NCBI GenBank assembly: GCA_949281375.1 | Contig: CASDLT010000034.1 | Location: 62,001 to 126,000, forward strand | Source: an uncultured Nitrosomonas sp. | Lineage (GTDB): Bacteria > Pseudomonadota > Gammaproteobacteria > Burkholderiales > Nitrosomonadaceae | Direction: 5' to 3' | DNA length: 64,000 bases | Shown here: positions 18,276-26,965 of the stretch, piece by piece | Layout of the letters: the number at the start of each line of letters is the position of its first letter | Position numbering within the stretch: position 1 is the stretch's first letter | The notes under the pieces: generated by a model | The model's database searches: none | Seen by the model: only the letters and a program-made list of their open reading frames with translations | What the model was told of the DNA's origin: nothing | Made by a program: the position numbers and the translations under genes

Positions 18276-19709
18276 TTACTGATTCAGCAACTCATTGCCC
18301 CAATGTTCCAGTTCATGCAGTATGTGCTGGGCGCTTTCATCGGTCTTGTAAGTTTCCCGCAATGCCATAATGTGTGCAAAGAATTCTTCAGAAATGATGC
18401 TTCCTCCGCCATTCCGTTGCGTCAACCGTCGCAGGCGAATGTCTTGCCAGTGTTCTTTTTCCGACGGTGTCAAGGTTTCGGGCCAGTTGCGGGCACGATA
18501 ACGGAATAACAATTCAGGCAACCGCTGGTCTTGAAACTCGAAGCGTGCGCTCGCCAATTGTTGCGGCGAAGCGCGCTGTATCTGAGGCAGTAATGCCGCA
18601 TCGGCATTGCCCAGAAAACCTTCATATAGTGCTACATCGACATCATGATTTGACTGAAAATCATGATTGATGTAGGCGGTGGCGACGCGCCTGAAAAAAT
18701 CCGGATAACGACATAATGTCTGCCAGTGCCGATAGCATGCGTCCATATCCAGCATGATTCGCTCGGCGGCTTCGTGGTCGAGCGTGTTGCGAGGGGCAAG
18801 CGCCGGACATTTGTTTATCTTGATGGATTTGACCGGCAGCCGTTGCTTGCCTTCCGGTAATTCATCGTTGCGGGTGAACAACAGTTGGCCCAACTCATCG
18901 GAGCTCAAAGACAGGAACATTTCAGGGTCATGGCGCAAATCGTACACGAGTACGCTGTTGTTATTGCCCGGTTCGGCGATCAAGGGCATGACCAAAGATG
19001 TGCAGCCGGTTTTGGCTGGATACATTCGAGTCGTGTGGACAACTGGATCGTGAGTGGCGAGATCAAGCTGAGCAGCGGCCTTGCGCTTGTCGCGCAACTC
19101 CAGCAGCCAATGGAAAAGACGCGGTTGCCGATTGCGTAGCAGTCGCGCCAGCGCGATCGTAGCCCGTACATCGGACAGCGCATCGTGGGCGGATTCATGC
19201 ATGATGTCATTGCTTGCCACCAGAGCTTCCAGTTTGAAACTAGGCTGTCCTTCCTCATGCTGAGGCCAGATGATGCCTGCAGGACGTAATGCATAGGTCA
19301 TGCGTACAAGATCGATGATGTCCCAGCGGGAATTTCCTTGCTGCCATTCGCGCGCATAAGGATCATAGAAATTGCGGTACAGCGTGAACCGAGTCACTTC
19401 GTCGTCAAAACGCAATGAATTGTAACCCACGCCGCAGGTATTGGGTTTTGCAAACTCAGCATGAATCTGCGCGATGAATTGCGGCTCGGGTAATCCGCGG
19501 GCATCGGCGATCTGCGGTGTGATTCCAGTCAGCAGACAGGCTTCCGGGTGCGGTAAATAATCGCGCCCCGGCTTGCAATAAAGCATCATCGGCTCGCCGA
19601 TTTCGTTCAACGCCTCATCGGTGCGTATGCCCGCAAACTGCGCCGGCCGATCGCGCCTCGGATCCGCGCCGAATGTTTCATAGTCATGCCAGTAGAAGGT
19701 GAGAGGCAT
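18276..19709 (-). CDS. sbcB: Exodeoxyribonuclease I
   Basis: A 477-residue 3'-to-5' single-strand DNA exonuclease that acts in mismatch repair and recombination. The DEDDh exonuclease domain starts at once with WHDYETFGADP (D9 and E11 as metal ligands), and the later SAHDALSDVRAT motif near residue 180 carries the catalytic His and Asp. The C-terminal half (KTGCTSLVMPL onward) matches the SH3-like and helical domains of ExoI. Length agrees with E. coli (475). The gene is single. Confidence 0.95.
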   Translation of the reverse strand: MPLTFYWHDYETFGADPRRDRPAQFAGIRTDEALNEIGEPMMLYCKPGRDYLPHPEACLLTGITPQIADARGLPEPQFIAQIHAEFAKPNTCGVGYNSLRFDDEVTRFTLYRNFYDPYAREWQQGNSRWDIIDLVRMTYALRPAGIIWPQHEEGQPSFKLEALVASNDIMHESAHDALSDVRATIALARLLRNRQPRLFHWLLELRDKRKAAAQLDLATHDPVVHTTRMYPAKTGCTSLVMPLIAEPGNNNSVLVYDLRHDPEMFLSLSSDELGQLLFTRNDELPEGKQRLPVKSIKINKCPALAPRNTLDHEAAERIMLDMDACYRHWQTLCRYPDFFRRVATAYINHDFQSNHDVDVALYEGFLGNADAALLPQIQRASPQQLASARFEFQDQRLPELLFRYRARNWPETLTPSEKEHWQDIRLRRLTQRNGGGSIISEEFFAHIMALRETYKTDESAQHILHELEHWGNELLNQ

Positions 19710-19807
19710 TGAAATTTGAATAGGTAAAAGTATTGAGTAACTGACTCACTGCGCCATTATAGTGTTATCTTACGCAAAATTTTTAACCCAACTACAAGGA
19801 AAATACG

Positions 19808-20194
19808 ATGACACGTAAACTCATCAGTTCAGGTTCGACGTTTGAGCACGAAATCGGTTACTCGCGCGCGGTGGTCGAAGGCAATTGGATTCTGGTGTCG
19901 GGCACGACCGGTTTTGATTATGGCACTATGACCATTTCGGATGATTTGCTGGAACAGGCGGAGCAGTGTTTCAAAAATATCGAATTTGCACTGAACCAGG
20001 CGGGCTCGAGCATGAAGGATGTGGTGCGTGTCACGTATGTGTTTCCCCAAGCTGAGGATTTTGAAAAATGCTGGCCGGTCATGCGGAAATACTTGGGTGA
20101 GGTCAGGCCGTCAGCGATGATGCTGGCTGCGGGTTTATCTGATCCGCGCATGAAAATTGAAATTCAAGTCACCGCGTATCGGATCGAGGATTGA
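19808..20194 (+). CDS. RidA family protein
   Basis: A 128-residue protein of the RidA/YjgF/UK114 family, small trimeric proteins of which the RidA type hydrolyse reactive enamine/imine intermediates such as those released by threonine dehydratase. The segments WILVSGTTGF, the middle AEQCFKNIEFALNQAGSSMKDVVRVTYVF and RPSAMM fit the fold. The canonical C-terminal substrate Arg of true RidA is not clearly placed, so this may be an Rid subgroup with another role. AAGGAAAA precedes the ATG. IlvA, the source of the toxic enamine, is about 3 kb away. Confidence 0.85.
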   Translation: MTRKLISSGSTFEHEIGYSRAVVEGNWILVSGTTGFDYGTMTISDDLLEQAEQCFKNIEFALNQAGSSMKDVVRVTYVFPQAEDFEKCWPVMRKYLGEVRPSAMMLAAGLSDPRMKIEIQVTAYRIED

Positions 20195-20262
20195 TGAGGA
20201 AAATGGACACCATATTATTTGGGGGATGATGGGATGCAGACCAAACATTTCCGTAATGAGCG

Positions 20263-21285
20263 TCACGAGTGTTCCGTCGATTGTTTCCTCTGCAGATGCC
20301 TGATGAAGTAAATGCCGACGAAACCACCGGCCGCGTCGATGAAAACATCACTGACCAGCGGCGTTCGGCCATCAATGAAAAGTTGCATGATTTCAGTGCC
20401 GGCAGCCATCATCAAGACGGTCGTCATCACCTGAGGAACCGGTGCTTTTTTAATCATCAAAGCGAGCGCCGAGCCGAGCAGCAAAAAAGCGCATGCGTGC
20501 CAGAGCTTGCTTAACTCCCATGGCATCACCTTGTTGATGACCGGACTGATGTCATCGATCTGTGCTTCGACTGCATAGATGACGCTGGTTTTAAGATAAC
20601 CGGGCAAACTGGTTCCGATCACGATGGAAATGAACGCTGCGGTCACTACGGCTCGGAACATCATTGATCTTTTTTCTGCAACCAAGCATGAACCAACGAT
20701 CAACAGGAAGAATCCCGCCCACGAAAACAGCAGAATGTTCTTTGCCCACCAGTAAATTTCTGTCTCGTGAACCGGGTAAAGCTGCATATTCCGAACTTGA
20801 AGAGATCCGGTCGATTGATGTAATTCAGCCATGACTCGAGCCGTGCGGGTCTGCGGGGTCATATAGAAAAAATTCTGATACGGCGTCCACTTCTGAGTGC
20901 CGGTGAGTGCTGCCAGTATCAATGGCAAATTCCAGAGGTCTTTCTGACCATCATTCTGAACCAGGACAACTCTGGCCAGATTCCATGGTTTCTTGCCGCG
21001 CACCACATGATCGCTTTTCACTTCTGCAGAAAACAACAGCACCGTGCCCGGTTCCATTGCGGGGAGCGCTTGGTGCGCGCTCACACCCGTGGCAGGATTG
21101 ACTGAAAACAACGCCAGCTCATTCTCTGAAACATCTACGCGATTCTTGCCCGGCGCCCAGATATCCCACTGACCAGTCAATATATCCGGTCCGATTTGCT
21201 GATACCGATCTATTCCCATCAATGATGCAAACGTGACGATTGTCAGCACAACGAATACCACGATATGAGTTTTTAGCAGAGGCAT
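20263..21285 (-). CDS. VanZ-like domain membrane protein
   Basis: A 340-residue membrane protein. One N-terminal helix (IVVFVVLTIVTFASLMG) is followed by a periplasmic region of about 150 residues that looks like a carbohydrate-binding or beta-rich sensor module, then four or five helices forming the VanZ-like domain with KLWHACAFLLLGSAL and the C-terminal signature TEIMQLFIDGRTPLVSDVFIDAAGG. VanZ domains occur in teicoplanin resistance and in many envelope proteins of unknown role. Gene is isolated; function is not assignable. Confidence 0.75.
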   Translation of the reverse strand: MPLLKTHIVVFVVLTIVTFASLMGIDRYQQIGPDILTGQWDIWAPGKNRVDVSENELALFSVNPATGVSAHQALPAMEPGTVLLFSAEVKSDHVVRGKKPWNLARVVLVQNDGQKDLWNLPLILAALTGTQKWTPYQNFFYMTPQTRTARVMAELHQSTGSLQVRNMQLYPVHETEIYWWAKNILLFSWAGFFLLIVGSCLVAEKRSMMFRAVVTAAFISIVIGTSLPGYLKTSVIYAVEAQIDDISPVINKVMPWELSKLWHACAFLLLGSALALMIKKAPVPQVMTTVLMMAAGTEIMQLFIDGRTPLVSDVFIDAAGGFVGIYFIRHLQRKQSTEHS

Positions 21286-21467
21286 ACATTTGAGAATGAA
21301 TTGGATGAATTGTTTACGACCGTGTGGTGCTGTGATTGAGTAAATACCGAGATTCAGTGAAACAGGCTCAGCAGAATCGGTGGCAAAGCACAGTATATTC
21401 GGAATGAATGGGCATTCTGAAGCTGATCCCGATGCGATGGCCCATCACGTTCGTTGTATGGAATCCC

Positions 21468-21545
21468 TCAGAAATATTGCACCATTAAAGTGACATATCC
21501 GGCAATGAAAATGGCGACAACAATAATCACAAGCTTTTTCATCAT
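21468..21545 (-). CDS. 25-residue single-helix membrane peptide
   Basis: A 25-codon frame with good signals: AAAGGAA about six bases before ATGATG, two lysines, then one hydrophobic helix (LVIIVVAIFIAGYVTLMV) and QYF. It is the size and shape of small inner-membrane proteins that modulate larger complexes. It sits alone between the VanZ and glycosylase genes. It could be chance, because short hydrophobic frames are frequent. Confidence 0.45.
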   Translation of the reverse strand: MMKKLVIIVVAIFIAGYVTLMVQYF

Positions 21546-21966
21546 ATTAATTCCTTTCAATAAATGGTTGACGAGGTCATATGAATTCACATGGCCTGAG
21601 CTAGTAAAACGCATACTCTGCTTGGCCGTCAAGTAGCACGGTGCGTTTTTGCCGTAGAGTCGTATTGCCAACCTGCCCATTACGTCCTGCTTATCATTAT
21701 AAGACTCTGGTTTATTAAAAATTGATGGCGTATTCACTCACTATATGCACCGGTAACAATGTTGAAAAACTGCTTGCGTTTCTAACCTTGTAGAACGAAT
21801 GCATGGATGACAGGAAACTAACCGGGCACGGAAAGTACGGCATCATCAAATTGCTGAAAGCAGGCAAGCCGTTGCGGAACAGGAATCCTTCGGAAAATAC
21901 GCCCTTCAGTTTTTGGCTGAGTTGACGACGAGTATCATCGCTAATCAAGAAATGGACGATCCTGCA

Positions 21967-22476
21967 TCAAATTAGTGCTGCCTGAATCTTTTCATGCCAA
22001 ATAACGCGTTTTTGGTCAAATGATAAGCTGGCGTTGGCGGGGCTGGTCGAGGGCAAGCGAAGCCGTTGTAGGTGCTTAAAATCGCTGGTGACCAGGACAT
22101 GGCGGGTAAAATACCGCTCGGCTGTACCGCCATTGAAAAACACGTATCTGATTTGCTTGTGATGCGAAAAGAGCGATGCGAAATCATTGATGATGTAATT
22201 ATCCGGACGGATCATGGCGTCCAGGCTGCCGTTGCGTTCACATGATTGGAATACATCCCAGAGGGCGATCGGGGATGAAATAAGGGCGGTAATTTTTTCC
22301 GAGTAAGGCGCGTCTGCGCCAATGTCCAGCAACGGCGATATGATCGGCCAGAAGGCATTTCGGGGATGGGCATAATATTGGTGGGCTGCCAATGAAGCTT
22401 CGCCGGGCATGCTGCCGAGGATCAGAATGTTTGCGTGAGGGCCGACAACAGGTTCGAAGCTATGAATAGTTGCCAT
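21967..22476 (-). CDS. Hypoxanthine-DNA glycosylase (UDG family 6)
   Basis: A 169-residue DNA-deoxyinosine glycosylase of the uracil-DNA-glycosylase superfamily. Motif 1 is GSMPGEASL at 21-29, the presumed catalytic Asn is N40 in YYAHPRNAFW, and the DNA-binding motif 2 is LPSTSPANAS at 141-150. It should remove hypoxanthine arising from adenine deamination. It begins one base after the stop of the gpmA-like gene and ends the five-gene run. Confidence 0.85.
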   Translation of the reverse strand: MATIHSFEPVVGPHANILILGSMPGEASLAAHQYYAHPRNAFWPIISPLLDIGADAPYSEKITALISSPIALWDVFQSCERNGSLDAMIRPDNYIINDFASLFSHHKQIRYVFFNGGTAERYFTRHVLVTSDFKHLQRLRLPSTSPANASLSFDQKRVIWHEKIQAALI

Positions 22477-22477
22477 G

Positions 22478-23215
22478 CTATATCAATTTGTCGACGTAAT
22501 AGCGGCGGGTGACATTGAGGTTCTGATCAAGTTCGTACACCAGGGGTCTTCCTGTGGCCAATTTGGATTTCATGGCCTGGCGCGAATGGAAATGTTCCAC
22601 GAGCACTCTGAGCGTGCGTAGCGTGTTGCGGTGAGAAACGATCAGTATGCGCTTGCCTCGCCTGATTTCTGGTTGAATGGTTTCTTCCCAGTAGGGTTTT
22701 ACGCGTGCTAATGTGTGTTGCAGGCTTTCGGCGCGCGGAAGTTCATTTGGATCGATATGTGCGTATGCCGGCTGATTGCCGGGAAAACGTGGGTCTGTTG
22801 CTTCCAGATACGGAGGCGTGGCGTCGAATTTGATTTGACAACCCAGAATGGGCCAGATACCGAATATCTTGATAGCTTCCCAGCGATGCATGCCTTCCAA
22901 TGCACCATAATGCCGTTCATTCAGTCGCCAGCTTTCAATGATGGGGATGTTCAGTTGCATCGTGGAAAGTACGATGTTCGCTGTGGTTTTGGCGCGCTGC
23001 AATGGCGATGAAAAACACAGATCGAACGTAAAGCCGGCTTGTTTCAATAGGTAGGCGGCTTGTTCGGCTTCTTTTTCGCCGTTTGGACTCAAGGGTACAT
23101 CGCTCCAGCCAGTGAATTTTTTATCACGATTCCAGATGCTTTGGCCATGTCGCAGGAGAACCAGTGGCGTTATCTGCGAAGACAGGTTTTTTGCTGTTGG
23201 GATGACTCTCAGCAT
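22478..23215 (-). CDS. gpmA: GpmA-like 2,3-bisphosphoglycerate-dependent phosphoglycerate mutase
   Basis: A 245-residue histidine phosphatase superfamily protein close to dPGM. The phosphohistidine is H23 in LLRHGQSIWNRD; KFTGWSDVPLSPNG and NERHYGALEG are dPGM signatures. The second catalytic His lies in VSHRNTLR, where the usual family sequence is HGNSLR, so Gly is replaced by Arg beside the active site. Either it is the glycolytic enzyme with local divergence or a paralogue for another phosphate ester. It overlaps the desaturase gene by seven bases. Confidence 0.8.
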   Translation of the reverse strand: MLRVIPTAKNLSSQITPLVLLRHGQSIWNRDKKFTGWSDVPLSPNGEKEAEQAAYLLKQAGFTFDLCFSSPLQRAKTTANIVLSTMQLNIPIIESWRLNERHYGALEGMHRWEAIKIFGIWPILGCQIKFDATPPYLEATDPRFPGNQPAYAHIDPNELPRAESLQHTLARVKPYWEETIQPEIRRGKRILIVSHRNTLRTLRVLVEHFHSRQAMKSKLATGRPLVYELDQNLNVTRRYYVDKLI

Positions 23216-24288
23216 CGTTTGCTGGGAGGTTGAGTGGTTTCGGCGGTGGCCTGTGCGGATTCTCGCCAGATTTGCTTAAGCGCTGGCCACAGGCCGCTGC
23301 GAAGCGTTTTGATGTACTGCGAATTGTCGGTGAGGTTGTTGACCAGCCGGCGTTGTGCTTTGCCGAGGTTGTGATAGGGCAGGCTCATGAACAGGTGATG
23401 CGTAGCATGGTAGCGCAATCCGACCGGCGCCCATAATGGTGTAACCAGGAAATTGCCGGGAATGTTAACGGAATCAAGGTATTGTTCGGCCAGCGTCATT
23501 TTTTGATCGCCCGGATTACGGTAGGCATGCGCAGCCAGCGTACGCAATGAATTGAGAATGAAAACGGTGACCGCCGTTAGATACCACAAAATCAGCACCG
23601 AATAGGGAAAAATTTCCAAAACGACCAGTGCAATGATGCTCGCGCCGAATATACACGCCCCCAATTCTTGCTGACGCCAGTTGTGATCGTTCTTGATGGC
23701 ATGTTCGCCGCGCCGGTAGGCAGGGTCGATCGTCAATGAAGAAGCGCGTTCCCAAACGATTTTGCGTAGCGGTGTAATCAGGTACGACAATGGCGTCAAT
23801 ACTACGAAACGCAATGCCAGCAAGGGTGGGATCAGAAATGAAAGCAGCACATACACCACCATTTCGGCAGGTCTGCGGGTGGCAAATGGTAAATATTCTC
23901 CGTCGGCGCGCGTACCATAAACATCCGGTTTGTGGTGGTCATTATGGACGCCATCGTAAGTAAACGAGGGGATCATGAAGGGAATGCCACAAATGATGTT
24001 CCAAACCCAACGGAAATTCCGGAATGTTCCTTTTTTGAGATGCGCCAATTCATGCACGAAGATCGCTGATCGATACAGAGACAGTACTGCTATGACAAAA
24101 CCACCCAATTGCCATGGCGAGAACAGCGGTGAAAATAGCGTCGTGATAAAAGCTGCCCAGCCCAGTGTGATATGAAATAAAAAATCGATCCAGTAAATCC
24201 ACGGATTGGGGGTCATCAAGTCGCGGACGAGGTGATGAGCTTCGCGCAACGGAAATTCTTTGATGTAAGGCGTATTCTGTTCGGTCAC
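23209..24288 (-). CDS. Membrane fatty acid desaturase
   Basis: A 359-residue membrane di-iron desaturase. The three histidine boxes are HELAH (79-83), HNDHH (115-119) and HATHH (294-298), separated by hydrophobic helices. It should place a double bond in an acyl chain or hydroxylate a lipid; regiospecificity is unknown. The start is a GTG (VTEQNTPY) with a weak ribosome site, 16 bases after the HIT gene stop. Its position in a run with a nucleotidyltransferase suggests modification of a specific lipid instead of bulk membrane desaturation, as an inference. Confidence 0.85.
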   Translation of the reverse strand: MTEQNTPYIKEFPLREAHHLVRDLMTPNPWIYWIDFLFHITLGWAAFITTLFSPLFSPWQLGGFVIAVLSLYRSAIFVHELAHLKKGTFRNFRWVWNIICGIPFMIPSFTYDGVHNDHHKPDVYGTRADGEYLPFATRRPAEMVVYVLLSFLIPPLLALRFVVLTPLSYLITPLRKIVWERASSLTIDPAYRRGEHAIKNDHNWRQQELGACIFGASIIALVVLEIFPYSVLILWYLTAVTVFILNSLRTLAAHAYRNPGDQKMTLAEQYLDSVNIPGNFLVTPLWAPVGLRYHATHHLFMSLPYHNLGKAQRRLVNNLTDNSQYIKTLRSGLWPALKQIWRESAQATAETTQPPSKRC

Positions 24289-24304
24289 GTACGGTCTCGC
24301 ACTA

Positions 24305-24769
24305 TCAAGGTTTAGGCCAACAGGATTGGATATGATCCACGATGAGCTGGTTCACGGCGTCATCCGTTGCATTGCTGTGTCCCAGGTTAGGTACAGCTGG
24401 CCAGCCAGGGTCGATAAATTCCCTGCCTGCAAATTGATGCTGCTGAGCGTAGCGGGGAAGCACATGAAAATGCACATCCGGATCAACCATCATCAGCATC
24501 AGAAAATTGATTTTGTCGTAATGAAATGCGGTGGTGAGCGCAAATTCAATATGTCCGGTGACGGTATGCAGTTCCGTAAAACTTTCTTTACTCAGCTGGG
24601 AAAACACCTGGACTGGTTCGTGAGCCGCGAGAATCAGTGCGCCGAGTGTTGCCTGCGCCGGTCGCAGCATAACCGTCCAATGGCGATACTGACTGATAAT
24701 GGTCTGCGGTGCGCCAAATTTGCGCATCGTGGCATTGAAATCGACAAAGGATAAATGCTCAATCATCAT
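24305..24769 (-). CDS. HIT family protein with altered histidine triad
   Basis: A predicted 154-residue HIT-superfamily nucleotide hydrolase or transferase. The motif reads DVHFHVLPRY (H100 and H102 in this numbering), with Leu where the third histidine of HxHxH is usual, as in several HIT branches. The frame stays open upstream into the nucleotidyltransferase gene; the ATG at 24769 or 24766 overlaps that gene's TGA, so translational coupling is likely. HIT proteins often split nucleotide-linked phosphates, which fits a partner that makes such compounds. Confidence 0.75.
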   Translation of the reverse strand: MMIEHLSFVDFNATMRKFGAPQTIISQYRHWTVMLRPAQATLGALILAAHEPVQVFSQLSKESFTELHTVTGHIEFALTTAFHYDKINFLMLMMVDPDVHFHVLPRYAQQHQFAGREFIDPGWPAVPNLGHSNATDDAVNQLIVDHIQSCWPKP

Positions 24770-25553
24770 GACATGAGCTAAAAATGATGCCGGCGCGCGC
24801 CAGATCTTCGATAAAATCGATTTCGCACCAGCGAAAACCGCTAACTGAACACGCATGAACCAGATGCTGCTTGGCCAGCCGATCGATGATTGACAAATAC
24901 CAAGACTTCAATTCAGCCGGATGACGCAGCGCTTCCTCAACAGCCTGGCGGAACAGATGAGCGCCTTGCTCACGAAAATACAGCAAACCGATGGATTCCG
25001 CATCCACTTGATGAGGCGGCACGATCTTGCTGACTTGTTGAACCCAGTCATTTGCATCCAACTGTACTTTCATATCATCGGCATCGTAGCTAGATTTGTA
25101 ATCGACACTCAGTGTAATGGCCGCTGAAGTCGAATTCAAGACTTTCTGCAGCAGTGCGGATTCAATGACGGTATCGCCGTTCAATAATAGAAAACTACCG
25201 TTCATCTCGCCGCGTGCGATCCAGCAACTGGCCAGATTGTCGGCCACTTCATAAAAGGGATTAAAGAGCGTCTTGATGTCAGGATAGCTGGCATAACGCT
25301 GCTGCAGCAAATCTTCAATCAAGGCCATCTGAAAACCGGTGATGATGGTGATGTGATCGATGCCTACCGCAAGCAGCGCATCGATCTGCCGTGCCAATAC
25401 CGGCTTGTCGGCGACTGTCAATAAGCATTTGGGTGTGTTTTCCGTCAACGGTAGAAGTCGTCGCCCCTGTCCGGCGCTGAGGATGATAGCTTTGATATGA
25501 GTCGATGGTGAAGAAAGGTGATGGGTCATAAGGGTTTGATACCGGGTGAGCAC
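24759..25553 (-). CDS. Sugar/choline-phosphate nucleotidyltransferase-like protein
   Basis: A 264-residue Rossmann nucleotidyltransferase. The N-terminal signature ILSAGQGRRLLPLTENTPKC and the metal-binding LLNGDT (residues near 128-133) are those of enzymes that charge sugar phosphates or phosphocholine with CTP, GTP or UTP. The short length, without a C-terminal left-handed helix, is nearest to the phosphocholine cytidylyltransferase (LicC-like) group. A GTG start is preceded by GGGAG at six bases; an ATG eight codons in is the alternative. First gene of the run ending at the DNA glycosylase. Confidence 0.75.
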   Translation of the reverse strand: MLTRYQTLMTHHLSSPSTHIKAIILSAGQGRRLLPLTENTPKCLLTVADKPVLARQIDALLAVGIDHITIITGFQMALIEDLLQQRYASYPDIKTLFNPFYEVADNLASCWIARGEMNGSFLLLNGDTVIESALLQKVLNSTSAAITLSVDYKSSYDADDMKVQLDANDWVQQVSKIVPPHQVDAESIGLLYFREQGAHLFRQAVEEALRHPAELKSWYLSIIDRLAKQHLVHACSVSGFRWCEIDFIEDLARAGIIFSSCHDD

Positions 25554-25635
25554 GTTGCACTCCCGGTGGCTGGTATGCGTTGAACGGAAACTTCATAGTC
25601 CGGCATTGTAACGAAGTTTGGAGCCGGAGCGCAGG

Positions 25636-26796
25636 TTAATGAAAGGTAAGGCTGCTCATCTGCTTTAATTCAGCAGCGATTCGTTGCGTGGCCCGCAGAA
25701 AGTCATCGATCTGCTGCATCGTGTTATCGCGGCCCAGGCTGACGCGTACCGCGCATCGCGCCAGCATTGGATCGACTTGCATGGCGCTGAGGACATGGCT
25801 CTGCCCTGGATTGACGCTGGAGCATGCGGCGCCGGCGGCCACGGCGAATCCCGCTTTGTCCAGTTTCACGACCAGGGTGTCTCCTTCGATCTCAGGCAAG
25901 GCAAAATAACAGGTGTTTGGAATACGCGCCGCTTCGCGTCCAAAAATAATTGCACCCAAGCCGATCAGACCCTGTTCCAGGTAATCACGCAGCTCAGCGG
26001 TATGATGTGCCGTTTCCGCAGCGCGCCTCTTCGCCAGTTCGCATGCCAAGCCGAAGCCGACAATCGCGGGAACGTTCTCAGTGCCGGAGCGCAGACCGTT
26101 CTCATGCCCGCCTCCGTAAATCAGCGGTTTCAGCAGCAGCCGTTTGTCTACGATCAGGGCTGCTGCGCCTTTCGGGCCATTGATCTTGTGCGCCGATAAG
26201 GTCAGAGCGTGCACGTTCAAAGCTGAAAAATCAACGGGAATCTTTCCCAGAGCCTGAATGGCATCGGTATGAACGGATGCGCCATGCGCCCGCGCCATTT
26301 CCGCGATGGCGGTGACATCCTGAATCACGCCGGTCTCATTGTTCGCGAGCATCACTGAAACGATTTTGGGCGGATATTGCTGCAGGGCAAGCTTGGCTGC
26401 CTCCAAATCCACGCGGCCGGAGGAATCGACGCTGAATTGATGCAAATTCCATGGATCGCTGCTGCGTCGTGACAGTGCTTGCGCCGGCTTGAGAACGCAT
26501 GGATGCTCGATTGCACTGATGAACAGATGATTGGGTTTCACGCTATCGGCTGCACCGCGTATGAACAGATTGTTGGCTTCGGAGCCGCCACTGGTAAAAA
26601 TGACCTGCACCGGCTGTACGCCCACAGCCTCCGCGACTTGCTGACGCGCTTTGTCAATGGCACGGCGGGCCTGAATGCCGAGGCCATGCCGGCTGGAAGG
26701 GTTGCCATAATCATGCTGGAAAAAGGGCAGCATGGCTTCCAGAACCGCGTCGTCGACACGGGTAGTGGCGTTGTGATCGAGATAGACTAAGGTCAT
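25636..26796 (-). CDS. Cysteine desulfurase (NifS/IscS-like)
   Basis: A 386-residue pyridoxal-phosphate enzyme that takes sulfur from cysteine for iron-sulfur cluster or other thio-cofactor assembly. It begins VYLDHNATTRVDD, the PLP lysine is K204 in LSAHKINGPKG, and the catalytic cysteine C325 lies in AAGAACSSVNPGQSHVL. Length is a little below E. coli IscS (404). No iscR, iscU or hscA is near, so it is a stand-alone desulfurase of the NifS type. It lies 83 bases upstream of the nucleotidyltransferase gene on the same strand. Confidence 0.9.
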   Translation of the reverse strand: MTLVYLDHNATTRVDDAVLEAMLPFFQHDYGNPSSRHGLGIQARRAIDKARQQVAEAVGVQPVQVIFTSGGSEANNLFIRGAADSVKPNHLFISAIEHPCVLKPAQALSRRSSDPWNLHQFSVDSSGRVDLEAAKLALQQYPPKIVSVMLANNETGVIQDVTAIAEMARAHGASVHTDAIQALGKIPVDFSALNVHALTLSAHKINGPKGAAALIVDKRLLLKPLIYGGGHENGLRSGTENVPAIVGFGLACELAKRRAAETAHHTAELRDYLEQGLIGLGAIIFGREAARIPNTCYFALPEIEGDTLVVKLDKAGFAVAAGAACSSVNPGQSHVLSAMQVDPMLARCAVRVSLGRDNTMQQIDDFLRATQRIAAELKQMSSLTFH

Positions 26797-26965
26797 GGGA
26801 GTGAGGTTGATTAATTGTATAAGCGAAATTTATTGCAAAGATCGAATTTTACCCAGTTATTTAACCATAGAGAATAAACTTTCCTGGTGAGCATTTCATG
26901 GTTGCTGATACATTGCAACAAAACCGAATTCGGATCGGAGGACAAGAAGTTAACTTCCGTCAGGG

